Of a DNA stretch of 64,000 nucleotides, positions 36,724-50,122 are shown piece after piece (within the stretch, counting starts at the first letter, position 1; the number at the start of each line of letters is the position of its first letter). Source of the stretch: Pararge aegeria (lineage: Eukaryota; Arthropoda; Insecta; Lepidoptera; Nymphalidae); the NCBI RefSeq assembly GCF_905163445.1, contig NC_053196.1:17447501-17511500 (forward strand), given 5' to 3'. A program made the translations under genes and the position numbers. Under the pieces are notes generated by a model. That model worked only from the letters and a program-made list of their open reading frames with translations, did not search any database and was not told where the DNA came from.

Positions 36724-37947
36724 TATACTTTTTATAATTATGTGGCGTTATGTCTCTATAAAAGTGGTGGTCTTTTATTATGTTATTTATTAATGGTATT
36801 TTTTTAATATCATATCAATATTGTACCCCGCACGGGGGGAGGTAGGGGGGTAGGTAGTGACGAAAAATAACGATACGGGACTCTTACGAGGTCTCGTCAT
36901 CGAATAATCAATACACGAACTGCCCACACACTTGTAAATATAGACGCGCAAGATCGTTACACGAACCGCTTACCATTATAGTAAACTACTATGCAAACAC
37001 ACATAACATATACGCAATAAGGGAACTTTAAATTGGAGATTTTACCCTACCACACCCGTCTGTCTCATTCTGAAAACTATTCAAAATAATTGCTATTTTT
37101 CATTCTCATTCAAATATAAATAATAGTAAATAATATATAATTTTTGACTGAACTGAACCCAAGTGCCCGGCCTGTGGCCGGGCACCCCTCGTATTCATGT
37201 TCTAACCTAACCTAACCTAAATCTAGTTTTGACACCTTTAGACTTTAGATTCAAGATTTAATGTGAATATATGCATTAATAAAAACTCATTACTATTTTA
37301 ATACTAGTTATGCTGCTGTTGATGCACTGATGAAAGCCAGATAGCTAGATCAGTGTTTAGTTAGTCGTAGTTGCCGGTGGGCTGAGGTCTAAAGGAATCC
37401 AAACTAGTTTTAAAAGGTTTGGATAGGTTAGGTTAGGTTAGAACATGAATAAAACGGGTGTCACTTAGGTTCAGTTCCGTTTAAAAAAAAAAAAACAAAA
37501 AACAAAACGTACCAATACAAAGTACTCTTATTCATATTAGAAGATATTGTAAAATAACAATTAATTTAATTTTTTTTTTTTTTTTTTCACTTACACATTA
37601 GGCCCGTCGCGCCGCGCCACTACTATATGGGGCGAAGATGCGAAGTCGACGGCGACGACAAAGTACCGAGTCTAAGGAGACTGATGGCGGCGCCACACAG
37701 TGGTGTTATGTCTCTATAAAAGTGGTGGTCTTTTATTATGTTATTTATTAATGGTATTATTTTAATATCATATCAATATTGTACCCCGCACAGGGGGGAG
37801 GTACGGGTAGGTAGTGACGAAAAATAACGATACGGGACTCTTACGAGGTCTCGCAATCGGAATGAGTACACTTTAAATATTTTAACGAGGTAAAATTTAA
37901 GGGCATTGAGGGTCTGGTGCCAATGGTGGTTGATTAAATCCACACAC
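36724..37947 (+). repeat. Satellite unit 35, type M
   Basis: 1224 bp. Private GAATAAAACGGG and GTGCCAATGG; the latter also occurs at the end of the M unit at 50123. Confidence 0.92.
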
Positions 37948-39374
37948 TATACTTTTTATAATTATGTGGCGTTATGTCTCTATAAAAGTGGTGGTCTTTT
38001 ATTATGTTATTTATTAATGGTATTTTTTTAATATCATATCAATATTGTACCCCGCACAGGGGGGAGGTACGGGTAGGTAGTGACGAAAAATAACGATACG
38101 GGACTCTTACGAGGTCTCGTAATCGGAATGAGTTTCTGCGACTACCATTGTTTGTCGCGGGTAACGGGGAATCAGGGTTCGATTCCGGTGAGGGAGCCTG
38201 AGAAACTGCTACGACATCCAAGGAAGGCAGCAGGCGCGCAAATTACCCACTCCCTGCACGGGGGGGGAGGTACGGGTAGGTAGTGACGAAAAATAACATT
38301 ACGGGACTCTTACGAGGTCTCGTCATCGAATAATCAATACACGAACTGCCCACACACTTGTAAATATAGACGCGCAAGATCGTTACACGAACCGCTTACC
38401 ATTATAGTAAACTACTATGCAAACACACATAACATATACGCAATAAGGGAACTTTAAATTGGAGATTTTACCCTACCACACCCGTCTGTCTCATTCTGAA
38501 AACTATTCAAAATAATTGCTATTTTTCATTCTCATTCAAATATAAATAATAGTAAATAATATATAATTTTTGACTGAACTGAACCCAAGTGCCCGGCCTG
38601 TGGCCGGGCACCCCTCGTATTCATGTTCTAACCTAACCTAACCTAAATCTAGTTTTGACACCTTTAGACTTTAGATTCAAGATTTAATGTGAATATATGC
38701 ATTAATAAAAACTCATTACTATTTTAATACTAGTTATGCTGCTGTTGATGCACTGATGAAAGCCAGATAGCTAGATCAGTGTTTAGTTAGTCGTAGTTGC
38801 CGGTGGGCTGAGGTCTAAAGGAATCCAAACTAGTTTTAAAAGGTTTGGATAGGTTAGGTTAGGTTAGAACATGAATAAGACGGGTGTCACTTAGGTTCAG
38901 TTCCGTTTAAATAAAAAAAAAACAAAAAACAAAACGTACCAATACAAAGTACTCTTATTCATATTAGAAGATATTGTAAAATAACAATTAATTTAATTTT
39001 TTTTTTTTTTTTTTCACTTACACATTAGGCCCGTCGCGCCGCGCCACTACTATATGGGGCGAAGATGCGAAGTCGACGGCGACGACAAAGTACCGAGTCT
39101 AAGGAGACTGATGGCGGCGCCACACAGTGGTGTTATGTCTCTATAAAAGTGGTGGTCTTTTATTATGTTATTTATTAATGGTATTATTTTAATATCATAT
39201 CAATATTGTACCCCGCACAGGGGGGAGGTACGGGTAGGTAGTGACGAAAAATAACGATACGGGACTCTTACGAGGTCTCGCAATCGGAATGAGTACACTT
39301 TAAATATTTTAACGAGGTAAAATTTAAGGGCATTGAGGGTCTGGTGCCAGTGGTGGTTGATTAGATCCACACAC
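37948..39374 (+). repeat. Satellite unit 36, type L
   Basis: 18S a+b at about 38052-38322, CTACGACATCC with AACATTACGG. From about 38303 onward it matches the M unit at 17556, including GTTTAAATAAAA, so L and M units exchange halves. Confidence 0.92.
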
Positions 39375-39640
39375 TATACTTTTTATAATTATGTGGCGTT
39401 ATGTCTCTATAAAAGTGGTGGTCTTTTATTATGTTATTTATTAATGGTATTATTTTAATATCATATCAATATTGTACCCCGCACAGGGGGGAGGTACGGG
39501 TAGGTAGTGACGAAAAATAACGATACGGGACTCTTACGAGGTCTCGCAATCGGAATGAGTACACTTTAAATATTTTAACGAGGTAAAATTTAAGGGCATT
39601 GAGGGTCTGGTGCCAGTGGTGGTTGATTAGATCCACACAC
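39375..39640 (+). repeat. Satellite unit 37, type S
   Basis: 266 bp; partner of 18781. Confidence 0.92.
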
Positions 39641-39907
39641 TATACTTTTTATAATTATGTGGCGTTATGTCTCTATAAAAGTGGTGGTCTTTTATTATGT
39701 TATTTATTAATGGTATTTTTTTAATATCATATCAATATTGTACCCCGCACGGGGGGAGGTAAGGGGGTAGGTAGTGACGAAAAATAACGATACGGGACTC
39801 TTACGAGGTCTCGCAATCGGAATGAGTACACTTTAAATATTTTAACGAGGTAAAATTTAAGGGCATTGAGGGTCTGGTGCCAGTGGTGGTTGATTAGATC
39901 CACACAC
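39641..39907 (+). repeat. Satellite unit 38, type S
   Basis: 267 bp, GGTAAGGGGG form; partner of 19047. Confidence 0.92.
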
Positions 39908-41132
39908 TATACTTTTTATAATTATGTGGCGTTATGTCTCTATAAAAGTGGTGGTCTTTTATTATGTTATTTATTAATGGTATTTTTTTAATATCATATC
40001 AATATTGTACCCCGCACGGGGGGAGGTAAGGGGGTAGGTAGTGACGAAAAATAACGATACGGGACTCTTACGAGGTCTCGTCATCGAATAATCAATACAC
40101 GAACTGCCCACACACTTGTAAATATAGACGCGCAAGATCGTTACACGAACCGCTTACCATTATAGTAAACTACTATGCAAACACACATAACATATACGCA
40201 ATAAGGGAACTTTAAATTGGAGATTTTACCCTACCACACCCGTCTGTCTCATTCTGAAAACTATTCAAAATAATTGCTATTTTTCATTCTCATTCAAATA
40301 TAAATAATAGTAAATAATATATAATTTTTGACTGAACTGAACCCAAGTGCCCGGCCTGTGGCCGGGCACCCCTCGTATTCATGTTCTAACCTAACCTAAC
40401 CTAAATCTAGTTTTGACACCTTTAGACTTTAGATTCAAGATTTAATGTGAATATATGCATTAATAAAAACTCATTACTATTTTAATACTAGTTATGCTGC
40501 TGTTGATGCACTGATGAAAGCCAGATAGCTAGATCAGTGTTTAGTTAGTCGTAGTTGCCGGTGGGCTGAGGTCTAAAGGAATCCAAACTAGTTTTAAAAG
40601 GTTTGGATAGGTTAGGTTAGGTTAGAACATGAATAAGACGGGTGTCACTTAGGTTCAGTTCCGTTTAAAAAAAAGAAAAACAAAAAACAAAACGTACCAA
40701 TACAAAGTACTCTTATTCATATTAGAAGATATTGTAAAATAACAATTAATTTAATTTTTTTTTTTTTTTTTTCACTTACACATTAGGCCCGTCGCGCCGC
40801 GCCACTACTATATGGGGCGAAGGTGCGAAGTCGACGGCGACGACAAAGTACCGAGTCTAAGGAGACTGATGGCGGCGCCACACAGTGGCGTTATGTCTCT
40901 ATAAAAGTGGTGGTCTCTTATTATGTTATTTATAAATGGTATTATTTTAATATCATATCAATATTGTACCCCGCACAGGGGGGAGGTACGGGTAGGTAGT
41001 GACGAAAAATAACGATACGGGACTCTTACGAGGTCTCGCAATCGGAATGAGTACACTTTAAATATTTTAACGAGGTAAAATTTAAGGGCATTGAGGGTCT
41101 GGTGCCAGTGGTGGTTGATTAGATCCACACAC
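39908..41132 (+). repeat. Satellite unit 39, type M
   Basis: 1225 bp; partner of 19314. Confidence 0.92.
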
Positions 41133-41399
41133 TATACTTTTTATAATTATGTGGCGTTATGTCTCTATAAAAGTGGTGGTCTTTTATTATGTTATTTATT
41201 AATGGTATTTTTTTAATATCATATCAATATTGTACCCCGCACGGGGGGAGGTAGGGGGGTAGGTAGTGACGAAAAATAACGGTACGGGACTCTTACGAGG
41301 TCTCGCAATCGGAATGAGTACACTTTAAATATTTTAACGAGGTAAAATTTAAGGGCATTGAGGGTCTGGTGCCAGTGGTGTTTGATTAAATCCACACAC
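41133..41399 (+). repeat. Satellite unit 40, type S
   Basis: 267 bp, GTGGTGTTTG variant; partner of 20539. Confidence 0.92.
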
Positions 41400-42640
41400 T
41401 ATACTTTTTATAATTATGTGGCGTTATGTCTCTATAAAAGTGGTGGTCTTTTATTATGTTATTTATTAATGGTATTTTTTTAATATCATATCAATATTGT
41501 ACCCCGCACGGGGGGAGGTAGGGGGGTAGGTAGTGACGAAAAATAACGATACGGGACTCTTACGAGGTCTCGTCATCGAATAATCAATACACGAACTGCC
41601 CACACACTTGTAAATATAGACGCGCAAGATCGTTACACGAACCGCTTACCATTATAGTAAACTACTATGCAAACACACATAACATATACGCAATAAGGGA
41701 ACTTTAAATTGGAGATTTTACCCTACCACACCCGTCTGTCTCATTCTGAAAACTATTCAAAATAATTGCTATTTTTCATTCTCATTCAAATATAAATAAT
41801 AGTAAATAATATATAATTTTTGACTGAACTGAACCCAAGTGCCCGGCCTGTGGCCGGGCACCCCTCGTATTCATGTTCTAACCTAACCTAACCTAAATCT
41901 AGTTTTGACACCTTTAGACTTTAGATTCAAGATTTAATGTGAATATATGCATTAATAAAAACTCATTACTATTTTAATACTAGTTATGCTGCTGTTGATG
42001 CACTGATGAAAGCCAGATAGCTAGATCAGTGTTTAGTTAGTCGTAGTTGCCGGTGGGCTGAGGTCTAAAGGAATCCAAACTAGTTTTAAAAGGTTTGGAT
42101 AGGTTAGGTTAGGTTAGAACATGAATAAGACGGGTGACCGGCCGCAGGCCGGTCACTTAGGTTCAGTTCCGTTTAAAAAAAAGAAAAACAAAAAACAAAA
42201 CGTACCAATACAAAGTACTCTTATTCATATTAGAAGATATTGTAAAATAACAATTAATTTAATTTTTTTTTTTTTTTTTTCACTTACACATTAGGCCCGT
42301 CGCGCCGCGCCACTACTATATGGGGCGAAGGTGCGAAGTCGACGGCGACGACAAAGTACCGAGTCTAAGGAGACTGATGGCGGCGCCACACAGTGGCGTT
42401 ATGTCTCTATAAAAGTGGTGGTCTCTTATTATGTTATTTATAAATGGTATTATTTTAATATCATATCAATATTGTACCCCGCACAGGGGGGAGGTACGGG
42501 TAGGTAGTGACGAAAAATAACGATACGGGACTCTTACGAGGTCTCGCAATCGGAATGAGTACACTTTAAATATTTTAACGAGGTAAAATTTAAGGGCATT
42601 GAGGGTCTGGTGCCAGTGGTGGTTGATTAGATCCACACAC
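41400..42640 (+). repeat. Satellite unit 41, type M
   Basis: 1241 bp with the right-arm hairpin at about 42137. Here it reads GTGACCGGCC...GGCCGGTCAC, making the stem fully self-complementary; other units have GTGCCCGGCC. Confidence 0.92.
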
Positions 42641-44067
42641 TATACTTTTTATAATTATGTGGCGTTATGTCTCTATAAAAGTGGTGGTCTTTTATTATGT
42701 TATTTATTAATGGTATTTTTTTAATATCATATCAATATTGTACCCCGCACGGGGGGAGGTAGGGGGGTAGGTAGTGACGAAAAATAACGGTACGGGACTC
42801 TTACGAGGTCTCGTAATCGGAATGAGTTTCTGCGACTACCATTGTTTGTCGCGGGTAACGGGGAATCAGGGTTCGATTCCGGTGAGGGAGCCTGAGAAAC
42901 TGCTACCACATCCAAGGAAGGCAGCAGGCGCGCAAATTACCCACTCCCTGCACGGGGGGGGAGGTACGGGTAGGTAGTGACGAAAAATAACGATACGGGA
43001 CTCTTACGAGGTCTCGTCATCGAATAATCAATACACGAACTGCCCACACACTTGTAAATATAGACGCGCAAGATCGTTACACGAACCGCTTACCATTATA
43101 GTAAACTACTATGCAAACACACATAACATATACGCAATAAGGGAACTTTAAATTGGAGATTTTACCCTACCACACCCGTCTGTCTCATTCTGAAAACTAT
43201 TCAAAATAATTGCTATTTTTCATTCTCATTCAAATATAAATAATAGTAAATAATATATAATTTTTGACTGAACTGAACCCAAGTGCCCGGCCTGTGGCCG
43301 GGCACCCCTCGTATTCATGTTCTAACCTAACCTAACCTAAATCTAGTTTTGACACCTTTAGACTTTAGATTCAAGATTTAATGTGAATATATGCATTAAT
43401 AAAAACTCATTACTATTTTAATACTAGTTATGCTGCTGTTGATGCACTGATGAAAGCCAGATAGCTAGATCAGTGTTTAGTTAGTCGTAGTTGCTGGTGG
43501 GCTGAGGTCTAAAGGAATCCAAACTAGTTTTAAAAGGTTTGGATAGGTTAGGTTAGGTTAGAACATGAATAAGACGGGTGTCACTTAGGTTCAGTTCCGT
43601 TTAAAAAAAAAAAAACAAAAAACAAAACGTACCAATACAAAGTACTCTTATTCATATTAGAAGATATTGTAAAATAACAATTAATTTAATTTTTTTTTTT
43701 TTTTTTTCACTTACACATTAGGCCCGTCGCGCCGCGCCACTACTATATGGGGCGAAGGTGCAAAGTCGACGGCGACGACAAAGTACCGAGTCTAAGGAGA
43801 CTGATGGCGGCGCCACACAGTGGCGTTATGTCTCTATAAAAGTGGTGGTCTCTTATTATGTTATTTATAAATGGTATTATTTTAATATCATATCAATATT
43901 GTACCCCGCACAGGGGGGAGGTACGGGTAGGTAGTGACGAAAAATAACGATACGGGACTCTTACGAGGTCTCGCAATCGGAATGAGTACACTTTAAATAT
44001 TTTAACGAGGTAAAATTTAAGGGCATTGAGGGTCTGGTGCCAGTGGTGGTTGATTAGATCCACACAC
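42641..44067 (+). repeat. Satellite unit 42, type L
   Basis: 18S a+b at 42745-43016. Private TTGCTGGTGG and GGTGCAAAGTCG; right-arm hairpin absent, unlike its partner at 22047. Confidence 0.92.
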
Positions 44068-45308
44068 TATACTTTTTATAATTATGTGGCGTTATGTCTC
44101 TATAAAAGTGGTGGTCTTTTATTATGTTATTTATTAATGGTATTTTTTTAATATCATATCAATATTGTACCCCGCACGGGGGGAGGTAGGGGGGTAGGTA
44201 GTGACGAAAAATAACGATACGGGACTCTTAAGAGGTCTCGTCATCGAATAATCAATACACGAACTGCCCACACACTTGTAAATATAGACGCGCAAGATCG
44301 TTACACGAACCGCTTACCATTATAGTAAACTACTATGCAAACACACATAACATATACGCAATAAGGGAACTTTAAATTGGAGATTTTACCCTACCGCACC
44401 CGTCTGTCTCATTCTGAAAACTATTCAAAATAATTGCTATTTTTCATTCTCATTCAAATATAAATAATAGTAAATAATATATAATTTTTGACTGAACTGA
44501 ACCCAAGTGCCCGGCCTGTGGCCGGGCACCCCTCGTATTCATGTTCTAACCTAACCTAACCTAAATCTAGTTTTGACACCTTTAGACTTTAGATTCAAGA
44601 TTTAATGTGAATATATGCATTAATAAAAACTCATTACTATTTTAATACTAGTTATGCTGCTGTTGATGCACTGATGAAAGCCAGATAGCTAGATCAGTGT
44701 TTAGTTAGTCGTAGTTGCCGGTGGGCTGAGGTCTAAAGGAATCCAAACTAGTTTTAAAAGGTTTGGATAGGTTAGGTTAGGTTAGAACATGAATAAGACG
44801 GGTGCCCGGCCGCAGGCCGGTCACTTAGGTTCAGTTCCGTTTAAAAAAAAGAAAAACAAAAAACAAAACGTACCAATACAAAGTACTCTTATTCATATTA
44901 GAAGATATTGTAAAATAACAATTAATTTAATTTTTTTTTTTTTTTTTTCACTTACACATTAGGCCCGTCGCGCCGCGCCACTACTATATGGGGCGAAGGT
45001 GCGAAGTCGACGGCGACGACAAAGTACCGAGTCTAAGGAGACTGATGGCGGCGCCACACAGTGGCGTTATGTCTCTATAAAAGTGGTGGTCTCTTATTAT
45101 GTTATTTATAAATGGTATTATTTTAATATCATATCAATATTGTACCCCGCACAGGGGGGAGGTACGGGTAGGTAGTGACGAAAAATAACGATACGGGACT
45201 CTTACGAGGTCTCGCAATCGGAATGAGTACACTTTAAATATTTTAACGAGGTAAAATTTAAGGGCATTGAGGGTCTGGTGCCAGTGGTGGTTGATTAGAT
45301 CCACACAC
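44068..45308 (+). repeat. Satellite unit 43, type M
   Basis: 1241 bp with the right-arm hairpin at about 44805. Private CTTAAGAGGTC in piece a and CCTACCGCACC in the spacer. Confidence 0.92.
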
Positions 45309-46735
45309 TATACTTTTTATAATTATGTGGCGTTATGTCTCTATAAAAGTGGTGGTCTTTTATTATGTTATTTATTAATGGTATTTTTTTAATATCATAT
45401 CAATATTGTACCCCGCACGGGGGGAGGTAGGGGGGTAGGTAGTGACGAAAAATAACGGTACGGGACTCTTACGAGGTCTCGTAATCGGAATGAGTTTCTG
45501 CGACTACCATTGTTTGTCGCGGGTAACGGGGAATCAGGGTTCGATTCCGGTGAGGGAGCCTGAGAAACTGCTACCACATCCAAGGAAGGCAGCAGGCGCG
45601 CAAATTACCCACTCCCTGCACGGGGGGGGAGGTACGGGTAGGTAGTGACGAAAAATAACGATACGGGACTCTTACGAGGTCTCGTCATCGAATAATCAAT
45701 ACACGAACTGCCCACACACTTGTAAATATAGACGCGCAAGATCGTTACACGAACCGCTTACCATTATAGTAAACTACTATGCAAACACACATAACATATA
45801 CGCAATAAGGGAACTTTAAATTGGAGATTTTACCCTACCACACCCGTCTGTCTCATTCTGAAAACTATTCAAAATAATTGCTATTTTTCATTCTCATTCA
45901 AATATAAATAATAGTAAATAATATATAATTTTTGACTGAACTGAACCCAAGTGCCCGGCCTGTGGCCGGGCACCCCTCGTATTCATGTTCTAACCTAACC
46001 TAACCTAAATCTAGTTTTGACACCTTTAGACTTTAGATTCAAGATTTAATGTGAATATATGCATTAATAAAAACTCATTACTATTTTAATACTAGTTATG
46101 CTGCTGTTGATGCACTGATGAAAGCCAGATAGCTAGATCAGTGTTTAGTTAGTCGTAGTTGCCGGTGGGCTGAGGTCTAAAGGAATCCAAACTAGTTTTA
46201 AAAGGTTTGGATAGGTTAGGTTAGGTTAGAACATGAATAAGACGGGTGTCACTTAGGTTCAGTTCCGTTTAAAAAAAAAAAAACAAAAAACAAAACGTAC
46301 CAATACAAAGTACTCTTATTCATATTAGAAGATATTGTAAAATAACAATTAATTTAATTTTTTTTTTTTTTTTTTCACTTACACATTAGGCCCGTCGCGC
46401 CGCGCCACTACTATATGGGGCGAAGATGCGAAGTCGACGGCGACGACAAAGTACCGAGTCTAAGGAGACTGATGGCGGCGCCACACAGTGGTGTTATGTC
46501 TCTATAAAAGTGGTGGTCTTTTATTATGTTATTTATTAATGGTATTATTTTAATATCATATCAATATTGTACCCCGCACAGGGGGGAGGTACGGGTAGGT
46601 AGTGACGAAAAATAACGATACGGGACTCTTACGAGGTCTCGCAATCGGAATGAGTACACTTTAAATATTTTAACGAGGTAAAATTTAAGGGCATTGAGGG
46701 TCTGGTGCCAGTGGTGGTTGATTAAATCCACACAC
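45309..46735 (+). repeat. Satellite unit 44, type L
   Basis: 1427 bp; 18S a+b at 45413-45684, CTACCACATCC subtype. Confidence 0.92.
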
Positions 46736-48162
46736 TATACTTTTTATAATTATGTGGCGTTATGTCTCTATAAAAGTGGTGGTCTTTTATTATGTTATTT
46801 ATTAATGGTATTTTTTTAATATCATATCAATATTGTACACCGCACGGGGGGAGGTAGGGGGGTAGGTAGTGACGAAAATTAACGGTACGGGACTCTTACG
46901 AGGTCTCGTAATCGGAATGAGTTTCTGCGACTACCATTGTTTGTCGCGGGTAACGGGGAATCAGGGTTCGATTCCGGTGAGGGAGCCTGAGAAACTGCTA
47001 CGACATCCAAGGAAGGCAGCAGGCGCGCAAATTACCCACCTCCTGCACGGGGGGGGAGGTACGGGTAGGTAGTGACGAAAAATAACATTACGGGACTCTT
47101 ACGAGGTCTCGTCATCGAATAATCAATACACGAACTGCCCACACACTTGTAAATATAGACGCGCAAGATCGTTACACGAACCGCTTACCATTATAGTAAA
47201 CTACTATGCAAACACACATAACATATACGCAATAAGGGAACTTTAAATTGGAGATTTTACCCTACCACACCCGTCTGTCTCATTCTGAAAACTATTCAAA
47301 ATAATTGCTATTTTTCATTCTCATTCAAATATAAATAATAGTAAATAATATATAATTTTTGACTGAACTGAACCCAAGTGCCCGGCCTGTGGCCGGGCAC
47401 CCCTCGTATTCATGTTCTAACCTAACCTAACCTAAATCTAGTTTTGACACCTTTAGACTTTAGATTCAAGATTTAATGTGAATATATGCATTAATAAAAA
47501 CTCATTACTATTTTAATACTAGTTATGCTGCTGTTGATGCACTGATGAAAGCCAGATAGCTAGATCAGTGTTTAGTTAGTCGTAGTTGCCGGTGGGCTGA
47601 GGTCTAAAGGAATCCAAACTAGTTTTAAAAGGTTTGGATAGGTTAGGTTAGGTTAGAACATGAATAAGACGGGTGTAACTTAGGTTCAGTTCCGTTTAAA
47701 AAAAAAAAAACAAAAAACAAAACGTACCAATACAAAGTACTCTTATTCATATTAGAAGATATTGTAAAATAACAATTAATTTAATTTTTTTTTTTTTTTT
47801 TTCACTTACACATTAGGCCCGTCGCGCCGCGCCACTACTATATGGGGCGAAGATGCGAAGTCGACGGCGACGACAAAGTACCGAGTCTAAGGAGACTGAT
47901 GGCGGCGCCACACAGTGGTGTTATGTCTCTATAAAAGTGGTGGTCTTTTATTATGTTATTTATTAATGGTATTATTTTAATATCATATCAATATTGTACC
48001 CCGCACAGGGGGGAGGTACGGGTAGGTAGTGACGAAAAATAACGATACGGGACTCTTACGAGGTCTCGCAATCGGAATGAGTACACTTTAAATATTTTAA
48101 CGAGGTAAAATTTAAGGGCATTGAGGGTCTGGTGCCAGTGGTGGTTGATTAAATCCACACAC
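46736..48162 (+). repeat. Satellite unit 45, type L
   Basis: 18S a+b at 46840-47111 with TGTACACCGCAC and CCCACCTCCTGCAC, both shared only with the unit at 49653. Also CGAAAATTAACGG in piece a and GGTGTAACTTAGG in the spacer. Confidence 0.92.
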
Positions 48163-48428
48163 TATACTTTTTATAAATATGTGGCGTTATGTCTCTATAA
48201 AAGTGGTGGTCTTTTATTATGTTATTTATTAATGGTATTATTTTAATATCATATCAAAATTGTACCCCGCACAGGGGGGAGGTACGGGTAGGTAGTGACG
48301 AAAAATAACGATACGGGACTCTTACGAGGTCTCGCAATCGGAATGAGTACACTTTAAATATTTTAACGAGGTAAAATTTAAGGGCATTGAGGGTCTGGTG
48401 CCAGTGGTGGTTGATTAGATCCACACAC
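48163..48428 (+). repeat. Satellite unit 46, type S
   Basis: 266 bp with two private leader changes, TATAAATATG and ATCAAAATTG. Confidence 0.92.
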
Positions 48429-49652
48429 TATACTTTTTATAATTATGTGGCGTTATGTCTCTATAAAAGTGGTGGTCTTTTATTATGTTATTTATTAATG
48501 GTATTTTTTTAATATCATATCAATATTGTACCCCGCACGGGGGGAGGTAAGGGGGTAGGTAGTGACGAAAAATAACGATACGGGACTCTTACGAGGTCTC
48601 GTCATCGAATAATCAATACACGAACTGCCCACACACTTGTAAATATAGACGCGCAAGATCGTTACACGAACCGCTTACCATTATAGTAAACTACTATGCA
48701 AACACACATAACATATACGCAATAAGGGAACTTTAAATTGGAGATTTTACCCTACCACACCCGTCTGTCTCATTCTGAAAACTATTCAAAATAATTGCTA
48801 TTTTTCATTCTCATTCAAATATAAATAATAGTAAATAATATATAATTTTTGACTGAACTGAACCCAAGTGCCCGGCCTGTGGCCGGGCACCCCTCGTATT
48901 CATGTTCTAACCTAACCTAACCTAAATCTAGTTTTGACACCTTTAGACTTTAGATTCAAGATTTAATGTGAATATATGCATTAATAAAAACTCATTACTA
49001 TTTTAATACTAGTTATGCTGCTGTTGATGCACTGATGAAAGCCAGATAGCTAGATCAGTGTTTAGTTAGTCGTAGTTGCCGGTGGGCTGAGGTCTAAAGG
49101 AATCCAAACTAGTTTTAAAAGGTTTGGATAGGTTAGGTTAGGTTAGAACATGAATAAGACGGGTGTCACTTAGGTTCAGTTCCGTTTAAAAAAAAAAAAA
49201 CAAAAAACAAAACGTACCAATACAAAGTACTCTTATTCATATTAGAAGATATTGTAAAATAACAATTAATTTAATTTTTTTTTTTTTTTTTTCACTTACA
49301 CATTAGGCCCGTCGCGCCGCGCCACTACTATATGGGGCGAAGATGCGAAGTCGACGGCGACGACAAAGTACCGAGTCTAAGGAGACTGATGGCGGCGCCA
49401 CACAGTGGTGTTATGTCTCTATAAAAGTGGTGGTCTTTTATTATGTTATTTATTAATGGTATTATTTTAATATCATATCAATATTGTACCCCGCACAGGG
49501 GGGAGGTACGGGTAGGTAGTGACGAAAAATAACGATACGGGACTCTTACGAGGTCTCGCAATCGGAATGAGTACACTTTAAATATTTTAACGAGGTAAAA
49601 TTTAAGGGCATTGAGGGTCTGGTGCCAGTGGTGGTTGATTAAATCCACACAC
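48429..49652 (+). repeat. Satellite unit 47, type M
   Basis: 1224 bp, GGTAAGGGGG form, ends GATTAAATCC. Confidence 0.92.
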
Positions 49653-50122
49653 TATACTTTTTATAATTATGTGGCGTTATGTCTCTATAAAAGTGGTGGT
49701 CTTTTATTATGTTATTTATTAATGGTATTTTTTTAATATCATATCAATATTGTACACCGCACGGGGGGAGGTAGGGGGGTAGGTAGTGACGAAAAATAAC
49801 GGTACGGGACTCTTACGAGGTCTCGTAATCGGAATGAGTTTCTGCGACTACCATTGTTTGTCGCGGGTAACGGGGAATCAGGGTTCGATTCCGGTGAGGG
49901 AGCCTGAGAAACTGCTACGACATCCAAGGAAGGCAGCAGGCGCGCAAATTACCCACCTCCTGCACGGGGGGGGAGGTACGGGTAGGTAGTGACGAAAAAT
50001 AACGATACGGGACTCTTACGAGGTCTCGCAATCGGAATGAGTACACTTTAAATATTTTAACGAGGTAAAATTTAAGGGCATTGAGGGTCTGGTGCCAGTG
50101 GTGGTTGATTAGATCCACACAC
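49653..50122 (+). repeat. Satellite unit 48, 470-bp hybrid without the long spacer
   Basis: Leader, 18S a+b (49757-50028) and then directly 18S c, ending GATTAGATCC at 50122. It joins the front of an L unit to the back of an S unit at the shared piece a, as expected from unequal exchange. It is the longest near-continuous 18S-like stretch in the window. Shares TGTACACCGCAC and CCCACCTCCTGCAC with 46736. Confidence 0.93.

Larger units (their letters stand above)
33368..37478 (+). repeat. Higher-order duplication A, right copy
   Basis: Partner of 14200-18310; one seen difference is GATTAAATCC for GATTAGATCC near 36447. Confidence 0.85.
38303..43578 (+). repeat. Higher-order duplication B, right copy
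   Basis: Partner of 17709-22984. Differences include GTGACCGG for GTGCCCGG near 42136 and TTATTATG for TTATTATT near 42427; the match ends where the right-arm hairpin is missing. Confidence 0.85.
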
